DNA from: JBFMCC01 sp037445635
GTDB taxonomy: Bacteria > Chloroflexota > Anaerolineae > Anaerolineales > Villigracilaceae
DNA: 64,000 bases
Reading direction: 5' to 3'
Assembly (NCBI GenBank): GCA_037445635.1
Contig: JBBIKC010000014.1
Coordinates: forward strand, 1 to 64,000
How positions within the stretch are numbered: the stretch's first letter is position 1; each line of letters starts with the position of its first letter. The notes below the pieces were generated by a model. That model was not told the origin of the DNA. It made no database searches and was given only the letters and a program-made list of their open reading frames with translations. Shown here piece after piece: positions 43,743 through 51,944 of the stretch. Made by a program: the position numbers and the translations under genes.

Positions 43743-44048
43743 ATGGACCAATTCGCAGAAATCCGCAGGAAGGCCATTCCCCTTCTTAAACCCTATATCA
43801 GCCGCCTGGCTGTATTTGGGTCGTTTCGGCGCGGCGAGGTCACCGCCACAAGTGACATTGACTTACTGATAACCCTAAAGCCCTCAAATGCTCGCCCGAA
43901 GCTGGGATTCTTTAAATTAATTGAGCTGGAAGAAGATCTGCAAAAAGCCTTTGGGCGGCCTGTGGACCTTGTTGCAGAAGATAGTGTCAGCCCCTACATT
44001 CGTCCTTACATCGAAAAGGACAAGGTGGTCATCTATGAAGAAGGATGA
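43743..44048 (+). CDS. MntA-type nucleotidyltransferase antitoxin
   Basis: A 101-residue minimal nucleotidyltransferase (VFGSFRRGEVTATSDIDLLI, the GSF...DxD catalytic motif). In MntA-HepT pairs the enzyme adds AMP units to the toxin and blocks it. It overlaps the HEPN gene by 14 bases. A TATAAT at 43720-43725 is a possible promoter. Confidence 0.9.
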   Translation: MDQFAEIRRKAIPLLKPYISRLAVFGSFRRGEVTATSDIDLLITLKPSNARPKLGFFKLIELEEDLQKAFGRPVDLVAEDSVSPYIRPYIEKDKVVIYEEG

Positions 44049-44364
44049 TACCGTCTACTTGCGACACATTCTCGACGCAATCGAAATGATCGAGGGCTAC
44101 ACGCGCGGGTTGTCCGAAAATGAATTCTATGCTCATGCAATGGCAAAGGATGCGGTCGTTCGTGAGATCGAGATTATCGGCGAGGCCGCCAACAATATTT
44201 CGGATGAGTTTCGACATCAACATCCAGAAATTCCGTGGGCGAAAATGATCGGCATTCGCAATAAAATCGTTCATGAATACTTCAATGTAAATTTCCCAAT
44301 CGTCTGGGATACCACCCAGGGCGACCTTCCCTTGCTCAAACAAGCGCTCAAAAAACTCCTTTGA
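44035..44364 (+). CDS. HepT-like HEPN ribonuclease toxin
   Basis: A 109-residue HEPN protein with the Rx4-6H active site in RNKIVHEYF (metal-independent RNase). Partner of the upstream nucleotidyltransferase. GC content is below that of the surrounding metabolic genes. Confidence 0.9.
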   Translation: MKKDDTVYLRHILDAIEMIEGYTRGLSENEFYAHAMAKDAVVREIEIIGEAANNISDEFRHQHPEIPWAKMIGIRNKIVHEYFNVNFPIVWDTTQGDLPLLKQALKKLL

Positions 44365-44366
44365 GA

Positions 44367-45158
44367 ATGACCTCGATCTACCAGGCCCTCTCCGAACTCG
44401 AAAAAAATAACGAATCCGCCGCGCTGTGCACAGTAACCAAAAGCGAAGGCTCCACGCCGCGGCACGTGGGAAGCAAGATGCTGGTCTATCCCGACGGGAA
44501 GTTCATCGGCACGGTCGGCGGCGGGGATTTGGAGCACCGCGTCCTCGACGAAGCCTGGATGGCGCTCGCGGACGGTCAGCCGCGGCTGCTGCATTACAAC
44601 ATGTCCGATCCCTCGCGCGGCGACCCCGGCGTGTGCGGCGGACAAGTGGAGGTGTTCGTGGAACCGATCCTTCCGCCCCCCATAGTGGTGGTCATCGGCG
44701 CGGGACACGTGGGCAGGGCCGTCGTCCACCTGGCAAAATGGCTGGGCTTCCGTGTGGCCGTCAGCGACGATCGCGCCGAGTTCTGCACGCCCGAGTCCGC
44801 GCCGGGCGCGGACGCGTACTATCCCGTCGAAATGGGCAAGTTAACGGAACAGCTCAAGGTGACGCGCCAGACCTATATCGTGGTGACCAGCCGCGGGTCC
44901 AATGTGGACGCGCAGGGGTTGCCGAGTCTGCTCGAGACGAACGCGGCTTACATCGGCGTTATCGGGTCGAAGCGCAGATGGGCTACCACCGTCAAAGCCT
45001 TGAAGGAAAAAGGCGTATCAGACGAGTTGATCGAGCGCGTCCACTCGCCGATGGGGCTGGAACTGCAGGCCGAAACGCCGGAGGAGATCGCGGTCAGCAT
45101 CATGGCCGAGATCTTGATGGTACGAGACAAAGGCACAGGCAAGCCGATGAAAGGATAG
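44367..45158 (+). CDS. xdhC: XdhC/CoxI-family accessory protein
   Basis: A 263-residue protein. KSEGSTPRHVGSKMLVYPDG and GTVGGGDLEHRV form the XdhC_CoxI domain; VVIGAGHVGRAVVHLAKWLG and YIGVIGSKRRW belong to the C-terminal Rossmann domain. XdhC binds molybdenum cofactor, promotes its sulfuration and passes it to xanthine-dehydrogenase-type enzymes, so it should serve the fused subunit at 35.7-38.7 kb. An alternative TTG start lies two codons upstream. Confidence 0.9.
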   Translation: MTSIYQALSELEKNNESAALCTVTKSEGSTPRHVGSKMLVYPDGKFIGTVGGGDLEHRVLDEAWMALADGQPRLLHYNMSDPSRGDPGVCGGQVEVFVEPILPPPIVVVIGAGHVGRAVVHLAKWLGFRVAVSDDRAEFCTPESAPGADAYYPVEMGKLTEQLKVTRQTYIVVTSRGSNVDAQGLPSLLETNAAYIGVIGSKRRWATTVKALKEKGVSDELIERVHSPMGLELQAETPEEIAVSIMAEILMVRDKGTGKPMKG

Positions 45159-45241
45159 TCATGGAGCGACCGGCAGTCTGGTCGACTCCATAGCGAAACG
45201 ATTCATCTCCCGCCTCGTATACAAAATCAGAAAAACGGCGC

Positions 45242-45270
45242 TTGTCCTGCACTTGTGCATGGGCTATAAT
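45242..45270 (+). promoter_or_regulatory. Promoter of the SPFH-HTH gene
   Basis: TTGTCC (45242-45247), 17-base spacer, TATAAT (45265-45270); about 36 bases before the ATG, with AAGGAG between. Confidence 0.6.
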
Positions 45271-45306
45271 GAGACCGTTATTTCGCAGAGCAAAAAGGAG
45301 AGACTC

Positions 45307-46341
45307 ATGGCACGCATTTTCGACGTGATCGAATATCCAAGCGAGATGAGCGATGAGATCGTCCACCGCTTCCCGGAGACGGGCATCGGCGATTACCGCA
45401 TCGGCTCGCAGGTGATCGTGCGCGAGAGCCAGAGCGCGGTGTTCTTCCGCGACGGCAACGCGCTGGATGTGTTCGGCCCCGGCCGCCACACCATCACCAC
45501 CGCCAACATTCCGCTGTTGATTGACTGGATCGGCAAGGCCTTCAACGACCGCACGCCGTTCCCCGCGGAAGTTTATTTCGTCTCGCGCAAGGAATTCGCC
45601 AACAAGAAGTGGGGCACGCCGCAGCCCATCATCGTCCGCAATCCGGGCATGGGACTGGGCGTGGCGCTCCTGCAGGGCTTCGGCACCTACTCGTTCGAGG
45701 TCAAAGACCCGCAGATGTTCGTGACCAAGATCGTCGGCGCGCAGGGGGCATACCGCACCAGCGACATCGAAGAACGACTGCGCACCATGCTGCTCTCCAA
45801 ACTGCAGGACGTGCTCGGCGAGACCGGCGCGAAACATTCCGTGCCCGAAATCATCGGCCTGACCGAGGAGATCGGCGCGGGCGTGCGCTCCAAGGCGCAG
45901 GATGACTTCGCCGCGCTCGGCCTCGTGCTCAAGACCTTCTACATCGGCAACCTGAAGCCCAGCGAGAAGTCGGCTCAGGAACTGCGCGACATGGGAATGC
46001 TCGATATGGCAACCTACACCCAGCTCCAGGCCGCGGACGCAATGCGCGACGCGGCTCAGAATCCCAGCGGCGGCGCGGGCCTGACGGCCGGCATCGGCGC
46101 GGGCATGGGCATCGGCAACCTGATGCAGCAGGCCACTTCCGGCGCGATGCAGCAACAGGGCGCGGGCGGCGCGGCCAAATCCTTCCCCGACGTGATGACA
46201 CCCTCCGAAGCCGCGGCTTATCTGAAGGTCTCTGAAGAAGACGTGCTGGCGGCCATCAAGGACAAGAGCCTGAAAGCCAAGAAGGTCGGCAAGGCCTACC
46301 GCATCAGCAAGGCCGCGCTCGACGAATTCCTGGCGAGTTGA
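45307..46341 (+). CDS. SPFH-domain protein with C-terminal DNA-binding-type domain
   Basis: A 344-residue protein. Residues 1 to about 230 are an SPFH/YdjI-type domain (IEYPSEMSDEIVHRFP, VFFRDGNALDVFGPGRHT, GTYSFEVKDPQMF, LKTFYIGNLKPSEKS). A Gly/Ala/Gln-rich linker leads to an excisionase-type helix-turn-helix (MTPSEAAAYLKVSEEDVLAAIKDKSLKAKKVGKAYRI), usually a DNA binder. Homologues more often end in a zinc ribbon. The stop codon lies in a heptamer array. Confidence 0.82.
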   Translation: MARIFDVIEYPSEMSDEIVHRFPETGIGDYRIGSQVIVRESQSAVFFRDGNALDVFGPGRHTITTANIPLLIDWIGKAFNDRTPFPAEVYFVSRKEFANKKWGTPQPIIVRNPGMGLGVALLQGFGTYSFEVKDPQMFVTKIVGAQGAYRTSDIEERLRTMLLSKLQDVLGETGAKHSVPEIIGLTEEIGAGVRSKAQDDFAALGLVLKTFYIGNLKPSEKSAQELRDMGMLDMATYTQLQAADAMRDAAQNPSGGAGLTAGIGAGMGIGNLMQQATSGAMQQQGAGGAAKSFPDVMTPSEAAAYLKVSEEDVLAAIKDKSLKAKKVGKAYRISKAALDEFLAS

Positions 46342-46364
46342 ACGTTACAAGTTGAAGGTTTTGA
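46337..46364. repeat. Heptamer array at the SPFH gene end
   Basis: GTTGAAC, GTTACAA, GTTGAAG, GTTTTGA; the SPFH stop TGA (46339-46341) is in the first unit. Its sequence is nearly the reverse complement of the array at 46407-46441. Confidence 0.8.
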
Positions 46365-46369
46365 AGAAG

Positions 46370-46399
46370 ACGCCCCTCGCGAGAGGAGCGTTTTCTTTT
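46370..46399 (+). terminator. Terminator between the two inverted heptamer arrays
   Basis: ACGC-CCCTC/GAGAGGAGCGT hairpin (one bulge) followed by TTTTCTTTT, just downstream of the SPFH gene. Confidence 0.75.
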
Positions 46400-46406
46400 G
46401 TATTTC

Positions 46407-46441
46407 CAACTTTCAACATCGAACCTTCAACCTTCAACCAG
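46407..46441. repeat. Heptamer array at the NAD(P)HX-repair gene end
   Basis: CAACTTT, CAACATC, GAACCTT, CAACCTT, CAACCAG. The stop of the convergent minus-strand gene (46427-46429) is inside. Confidence 0.85.
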
Positions 46442-47977
46442 TTCCCCCATCACATCATTGACGCAATCGAGGACATCGCCCGCCAAAACGGACGCGGCGG
46501 ATCCGACTTCCGAGAGGGCTGTCAGCCCGGCCTGGGCATGGATCCACGCCCCGGCGGCCGCGGCCTCGAACGCCCCCGCGCCCTGCGCGCGCAGCCCGGC
46601 GATGAGACCTGCCAGCACGTCCCCGGTCCCGGCGCGGGCCAATGCAGGAGTCGCCACTGGGATGACGGCGATCCGTCCATCGGGCGCGGCAATCACCGTG
46701 AACGCACCCTTCAACACAACCACGTGCCCCCATTCCTGCGCGTACTTCTTCGCAATCGCCTCGCGGTCTTTTTGGATTTCCTCGCTCGTCAGGCCGGTCA
46801 ACACAGACATTTCGCCCGGGTGCGGAGTCAATACAGCGGGAGCAGGAAGTTTCTTGTGCCAGTCCGGAATCCGCGCCAGAAGTTTCAGCCCGTCCGCGTC
46901 CAAAACCATGGGCGGCAACTTTGCTTCGAGCAACTTCTCCAGAAAATCCTTCGTAGTGTGTTTCATTCCGAGACCAGGCCCCACAAGCAATGCAGTAGAA
47001 CGTCCCAGATTCTGGGCAAGGAGGATGGCCGCGGCGCGTTCGATGAATCCGTTTTCATGCGGAAGGGGCAGCCAGGTGGCTTCAGGGAACTGTCCCGCCA
47101 GCACAGCATGTAGCGGCGCGGGAATCGCCAATGTGACCAGGCCCGCGCCGGCGCGATAAGCCGCCTTTCCTGCCAGGTACGCCGCACCGGTATAACTGAC
47201 CGAGCCTGCCGCGATCAACGCCGTGCCGAATGTGCCTTTGTGCGAATTCAGCGGACGCGGCGGAAGAATGGCGCGAACCATATCTTCATCTACAGCCTCA
47301 CGCGTGACTTGATTCATCGCGGGCAAATCGGCGGGCAGGCCAATGTCAACAACCTGCAAATCGCCGAGGAATTCATAGGCAGGGAAGCGCAACAATCCCT
47401 GCTTGACGCAGGCCATTGTCACGGTCAGGTCGGCGGGAATGCATTCGGGGGCGGCCGCGCCGCTGTCGCAGTCCACGCCGGAGGGACAGTCAACGGCGAT
47501 GACGAAAGGCCGCGTATCGAGTCGATCGAGGGCATCCCGCGCCGCGGCGAGAACGCGCGCCGCGTCCGCTTTGAGGGGCAATTTGATGCCGGTGCCCAGC
47601 ACCCCGTCCAGGACGACCGAGGCGGATTCGAGAAAGGCCGCGAGGAGGGTGAAGTCCGAATCGTCGTCCACGAGTTCGCCGCCCGCCTGCTCGAAGCGAC
47701 GGATCAATTCGTCGTCTTTTTTCTTGCGCTTGATCAGAAAGGCGCGGGCGTGCCAGCCGTTGGCGGCCAGATTGGTCAGCGCCACGAGCGCGTCGCCGCC
47801 GTTGTTGCCCGGCCCGACCAGGCCGAGAATGACGCGTTCGTCCTGCTCGAAGCCGAGGCCCTGGACAATAGACGCCAAGCCGAGACCCGCATTTTCCATC
47901 ATCTGGTCGTAGGTGAGGCCGCCGGCATCGGCCTCCTGTTCGATGGTTTTCATTTCGGAGACAGTGACGAGTTTCAT
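46427..47977 (-). CDS. nnr: Bifunctional NAD(P)HX epimerase/dehydratase
   Basis: A 516-residue two-domain enzyme. The N-terminal epimerase has MMENAGLGLAS, GPGNNGGDALVALTNLAANG and AVDCPSGVDCDSG; the C-terminal ADP-dependent dehydratase has GSVSYTGAAYLAGKAAYRAGAG, LVGPGLGM, LTPHPGEMSVLTG, VVLKGAFTVIA and ARAGTGDVLAG. It repairs hydrated NADH and NADPH. The last residues are encoded by a heptamer array. TATAAT at 47998-48003 on this strand precedes it. Confidence 0.94.
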   Translation of the reverse strand: MKLVTVSEMKTIEQEADAGGLTYDQMMENAGLGLASIVQGLGFEQDERVILGLVGPGNNGGDALVALTNLAANGWHARAFLIKRKKKDDELIRRFEQAGGELVDDDSDFTLLAAFLESASVVLDGVLGTGIKLPLKADAARVLAAARDALDRLDTRPFVIAVDCPSGVDCDSGAAAPECIPADLTVTMACVKQGLLRFPAYEFLGDLQVVDIGLPADLPAMNQVTREAVDEDMVRAILPPRPLNSHKGTFGTALIAAGSVSYTGAAYLAGKAAYRAGAGLVTLAIPAPLHAVLAGQFPEATWLPLPHENGFIERAAAILLAQNLGRSTALLVGPGLGMKHTTKDFLEKLLEAKLPPMVLDADGLKLLARIPDWHKKLPAPAVLTPHPGEMSVLTGLTSEEIQKDREAIAKKYAQEWGHVVVLKGAFTVIAAPDGRIAVIPVATPALARAGTGDVLAGLIAGLRAQGAGAFEAAAAGAWIHAQAGLTALSEVGSAASVLAGDVLDCVNDVMGELVEG

Positions 47978-48042
47978 GGGAACCTCATTTTGTCACTATT
48001 ATAGTAGGGTTGGGATGCGAGAGAGCCCAGAGAATTTTATTG

Positions 48043-48071
48043 TTGACCGTAAAGCGCCATATCCGTATAAT
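48043..48071 (+). promoter_or_regulatory. Strong promoter before the interrupted membrane gene
   Basis: TTGACC (48043-48048), 17-base spacer, TATAAT (48066-48071), 30 bases before the ATG. Near-consensus sigma-70 type. Confidence 0.7.
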
Positions 48072-48101
48072 CTGTCAATCTCATCCACAGGCACTTTAAT
48101 T

Positions 48102-49133
48102 ATGATCGAAACGAGACTTTACCCTCCAAGTTTTCTTGACCGCTTCATGGACTTCGTCCAGCGACAACGCGTCCCGTACTGGCTGACCTATCTTTGTTGC
48201 CTGATTCTGGAGGTCGTCCTCCTCCACATCCTCGCGTGGGTGGACGGTTGGATGCCGGTCTTCACGTTCAATCCCATCATGTCGGTTTTTCCGATCTGGC
48301 TTTGGGTGCCATTGGCGATCATGACCTATGTGGATTCGGTCGCGGTGGATGCGCTGTCGAGTTTCCGCCCGCTGTTGAATATCGGCGAGGAGGAACTGGA
48401 CCGCATCAAATACGAGTTCTCGACCATGCCCCCTCGCGGGGTGTTTCTCAGCAGCCTCTTCTAGGCCATCAATTACCTGCTTTTGACCTATTTGGGTTAC
48501 GAGGTGTTTTATGTGGCGTATGGATTGGATTCCTTCCTCGTCTCAGTCATATTTATAGTGGGGTTGATCTCCTACTTGACGGGGAGCGCCATCTATTATC
48601 ATTCGCTCAGGCAACTCAGCCTCGTCAACCGCACGGTTCGGATGGCAAAGCAACTCAACCTGTTCCGTCTCGACCCCGTCTATGCGTTTTCGCGCGTGAC
48701 CTCTCTGATCGGCATTTCGTGGATGCTCATGCTGATCCTGACCCTGTTGACCCTCCCCATCCGCCTCGCGACGGGACTGGGTGTGGCGATTATGGCCGTT
48801 CAAATCGTCCTGGCGATCGCGGCGTTTGTCCTGCCTCTTTGGTTCGTACATCAGCGCCTGGTTTCGGAGAAAAGAACGCTGATCGCCGACCTCAACCTGC
48901 GCGTTCAAACTGCTATGGACAAACTGCATCACGCCCTTGATAACAGCGAGAGAGACGACATTGACCACTTCAGCAATGCCTTGATGGGCATGGGCGCCGA
49001 GCGCGAAATGCTGACAGCCATCCCCACTTGGCCGTGGCGCGCGGGCACATTGACCGGCTTTCTCTCCGCCATCGTTTTGCCAATTGTGCTCTTCCTCATC
49101 CAGTTCGCCATCCAGAAATGGCTGGAGGGATGA
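48102..49133 (+). pseudogene. Membrane-protein gene with one in-frame TAG
   Basis: One reading frame runs from the ATG to the TGA at 49131-49133 (343 codons) but has a single TAG at 48462-48464 after FLSSLF. Both parts are clearly coding and hydrophobic: YWLTYLCCLILEVVLLHIL and VFPIWLWVPLAIMTY before the stop; LLTYLGYEVFYVAYGL, LIGISWMLMLILTLL and a C-terminal TM after it. Explanations are a recent nonsense mutation, a sequence error or suppression. A strong promoter is retained. Family not recognised. Confidence 0.8.
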
Positions 49134-49385
49134 TGGTCGTCGAATTCACAGGCGAGATCTTCCATTGGCGCGGACCCGCCCCCTCTCTTCGTCACCGTTC
49201 CTGACGAGCCGAGCCGCGCCATCAGGGCGGTCTCGAAGGAGATCACGTATGGATGGGGGGTGATACCCGTCCACGCGTCGATTGGCAAAACCGAGTGAAC
49301 GATTTCCTGATCAAGATGCTCGTCCAAAAAGCGGAGAATGCCGGCGTGGGGGGATACGGTGGCCATTCGGCTTGAAATACGATGA
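49133..49385 (+). pseudogene. Decayed DUF1905-like gene
   Basis: Its ATG overlaps the stop of the previous gene. Frame 1 gives MVVEFTGEIFHWRGPAP, then the frame shifts by one to FVTVPDEPSRAIRAVSKEI, TYGWGVIPVHASIGKTE, a TGA, and, after more shifts, VQKAENAGVG and GDTVAIRLEIR. These pieces in order match the DUF1905 family (YGWGVIPV, IGxTEWxTSL, KAExLxxGDxVxxRL). At least two frame changes and one stop show that it is not functional as one protein. Confidence 0.75.
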
Positions 49386-49513
49386 AGGTTTTGTAGTTAC
49401 AGGATAAGAAAGAAGTGATTCCATATCCCCCATCCGCATGTCAAAAGCAGGGAAGTCGTCGCCCAATTCTTCCGTGAAATTCGTCCAATCCGTGTGATCC
49501 GTGTACGAAAGAA

Positions 49514-51334
49514 TCAGCCCCACAAATCGCGCGCGATCTCTTCCAGTCCCAACTCCATTAATTTATCTTTCGACGGTTTCCCTGTCACCTTGTCCCATCC
49601 CCGCGCTTCGTAATACGCTTCAAGCATTTCGTCAAAAGGCGGGACGTAACCGGCCGAGCCCCCCTCTGTATAAGCGGTCAACAATGCCTTGGGCAATTTA
49701 TCGTTGGCGCGCGTCAAGCCCATATTATTGTTGATAAGCCGTTTCAGGTTCCAGCCGCGCTCCCCTGTTTTCATCATCTCTTGGATGTCAAAGTCATAGC
49801 CGCAGGCCGCGTTGATCAGTTCCACCTGAGTCTGCGGCGGGACGTTTGCAAAGATGCACATCACCAGCGCGTTGAACACCGTGCGCCAATTTTGGTGAAT
49901 TGCCACATTGCCCGCCTTCTCCGCGCCGGCCTGACGGTCGAAGAATTTCAGGCCCACTGCTTCCTCAGCCTGCCCCCACTCGACAAAGAAATAATCCGAC
50001 TGGTTATGACACGCGCCGCGCGGACTGGTGGCATAGACCAGCGCCATGCCCGAAACGCCGCGCGGATCGTGATAGGCCACTTCCATGCCGTTGACCTGCA
50101 CCGCTTCGTCTTCCGCGTTGAAGTGCGCGCCGAGCCGCCGCGAGCCTTCCGCAAGCAGTTCACCAAATCCCTCGCGCCGCGCCACCCAGTGGATCAACTG
50201 CGCCGCGACCGCCTCGTCGCCCCAGCGCAGCGTCAGCCCGCCGGTGTCTTTTTCGTCAATGATGCCGCGGTCGAAGAGATGCAATGCCAGCCCCAGCGTA
50301 CCGCCCGCGCTGATCGTGTCCATGCCGTAACGGTCGCACAATTCCATCAGGCGCGTGATGGCGCCCAGGTCGCGGATGAGCAGGTTCGGGCCCAGGCCTA
50401 CGATAGTTTCGTATTCGGGACCTTTCCGCCTGTGACCGTCGCCCAAATCCACCACGCGCCCGCAGGCGATCACACAGCCGTGACAGGCACTCGTCCCCTT
50501 CAAAATCGTTTCGGCCATCGTCGAGCCCGAGACCTTGTCCACATTATCAATCTGCCCCAGGTGAAAATACATCTTCGGCATCGAGCCGAGATAATCGGCA
50601 TAGTCAGCCACACTCGAGGTGCCCAGGTCGTGCAGGACGCGCGATTCGTTTTCGCCTTTCAATACTTTATTGGCAGACGAACGCAGCGCGTTGTAAACCG
50701 CGGCGTCGGCCAGCGGAATTTTCCCGCTTCCCTTCACGGCAATAGCCTTGAGATTCTTCGCACCCATCACCGCGCCTAATCCTGTCCGCCCGGCAGTGCG
50801 GCCGTGGTCGCAGAAGATGCCCGCGAACAGGACGCGGTTCTCCCCGGCGGGGCCGATCCCTGCGACGCGGACGCCCGAAACGCCCAATTCCTTTTTGATG
50901 GATTCCTGCACCTGGTATGTGTCCTGCCCCCACAAGTGCGCGGCTTCCCGGACCTCGGCTTGTCCGCCATTTAACCAGAGATAGACAGGCCTGTCGGCTT
51001 TTCCCGTTATCCACAGTCCATCGTAACCGGCGAAGCGCAGTTCGGGGCCCCAAAAGCCTCCGCAATTGGATTCAGCCCAAAGTCCGGTGAGGGGCGATTT
51101 CCCGCAAACGACGAATCGTCCCACGGTTGGACCGAGCGTCCCCGAAAGCGGACCGTTCAAAAAGAGCAGGGGCGCTTCGGGGGAGAACGGATCGAGTTCC
51201 CTCGTCAGGGATGAATAAAGGAGACGCGCCGCCAGCGACGCGCCTCCGAGGTAGTCTCGCTGCCATTCATCAGGGACGATATATTCACTTGTCTCGCCTC
51301 GAGTGAGGTCCACTTTCAGAATTGGCTGCAACAT
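49514..51334 (-). CDS. aor: Aldehyde:ferredoxin oxidoreductase
   Basis: A 606-residue tungsten-type oxidoreductase. It has YLGGASLAARLLY, GPLSGT, a CGKSPLTG segment, the [4Fe-4S] Cys set in ACHGCVIACGR plus a later Cys (NALVMCIF), DTISAGGTLGLALHLF and GVSGMALVYATSPRGACHN. It oxidises aldehydes to acids with ferredoxin and uses a bis-pterin cofactor. The paired moeA genes in this window could serve this enzyme and the molybdenum hydroxylase separately. Seven bases separate it from the STAS gene upstream. Confidence 0.93.
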   Translation of the reverse strand: MLQPILKVDLTRGETSEYIVPDEWQRDYLGGASLAARLLYSSLTRELDPFSPEAPLLFLNGPLSGTLGPTVGRFVVCGKSPLTGLWAESNCGGFWGPELRFAGYDGLWITGKADRPVYLWLNGGQAEVREAAHLWGQDTYQVQESIKKELGVSGVRVAGIGPAGENRVLFAGIFCDHGRTAGRTGLGAVMGAKNLKAIAVKGSGKIPLADAAVYNALRSSANKVLKGENESRVLHDLGTSSVADYADYLGSMPKMYFHLGQIDNVDKVSGSTMAETILKGTSACHGCVIACGRVVDLGDGHRRKGPEYETIVGLGPNLLIRDLGAITRLMELCDRYGMDTISAGGTLGLALHLFDRGIIDEKDTGGLTLRWGDEAVAAQLIHWVARREGFGELLAEGSRRLGAHFNAEDEAVQVNGMEVAYHDPRGVSGMALVYATSPRGACHNQSDYFFVEWGQAEEAVGLKFFDRQAGAEKAGNVAIHQNWRTVFNALVMCIFANVPPQTQVELINAACGYDFDIQEMMKTGERGWNLKRLINNNMGLTRANDKLPKALLTAYTEGGSAGYVPPFDEMLEAYYEARGWDKVTGKPSKDKLMELGLEEIARDLWG

Positions 51335-51340
51335 GGAAGT

Positions 51341-51709
51341 CTAGAAGGATGCGACGGCCTGCCCAAGATCGGTATAAGTTTCGAAGAACATATCCACCCC
51401 CGACATCTTCAGGATGTCCGTAATGCGGTCGGAGGGGCTGAGAAGTTTCAGGTGCCTGGAGCGCCGATCCGCCTCCTGCGGCGGGAATTTTTTCCTCAGG
51501 AGCAGGGATAGCTCATTAAGCGAACGAATGCCGGCGCTGCTGATGAATGGCACTCCGGCCAGGTCTAACAACAGGTACTGCGCGCCGCCATCGAGCGCCT
51601 GGCGCATGGCGTCGGTAAAAGCCTGATAGGTGGACGAATCGATCACACCCTTGATGTGAAGAACCGTCACCGCCACGCGGCCCTGCTTTTGGGAAATTGT
51701 GATTTCCAT
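51341..51709 (-). CDS. STAS-domain anti-anti-sigma-type protein
   Basis: A 122-residue STAS protein (IKGVIDSSTYQAFTDAM, LLLDLAGVPFISSAGIRSL with the phosphorylatable Ser). Such proteins bind anti-sigma kinases. It lies directly upstream of the oxidoreductase gene; no kinase partner is close. I start at the ATG that gives the typical first strand (MEITISQ). Confidence 0.87.
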   Translation of the reverse strand: MEITISQKQGRVAVTVLHIKGVIDSSTYQAFTDAMRQALDGGAQYLLLDLAGVPFISSAGIRSLNELSLLLRKKFPPQEADRRSRHLKLLSPSDRITDILKMSGVDMFFETYTDLGQAVASF

Positions 51710-51818
51710 TTTTACTTTTTGCCTTATAATTCCGATAGTTCCCAAGATAACAATGGTGATGTCATTTTATCCTCGAAACTGGCAAAAGGCAACCCTGCAT
51801 ACTTCGTTCGACTGCTTC

Positions 51819-51847
51819 TTGATTTTATTCCGGAGTTGGACTATCCT
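51819..51847 (+). promoter_or_regulatory. Candidate promoter of the amino acid ABC operon
   Basis: TTGATT, 17-base spacer, TATCCT, about 100 bases before the binding-protein ATG. Moderate match. The 199-base gap between the STAS gene and this operon holds no other clear feature. Confidence 0.33.
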
Positions 51848-51944
51848 AAGATGACATTGCGACGTGAAAGGAGGTGACGGCCAACCGTAACTCTATTCTA
51901 TGCTTGTTCTTCCAACCCAAACCATCTTGAGGAGACAAATCACC

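Noticed and set aside
49311..49523. Short minus-strand frame before the oxidoreductase end
   Set aside because: It overlaps the DUF1905 remnant, has no ribosome site or domain, and includes repeat-like ATCCGTGTG sequence.
51860..51900. Small gene after AGGAGG at 51871-51876
   Set aside because: No start codon at proper distance opens a frame with coding character before the binding-protein gene.
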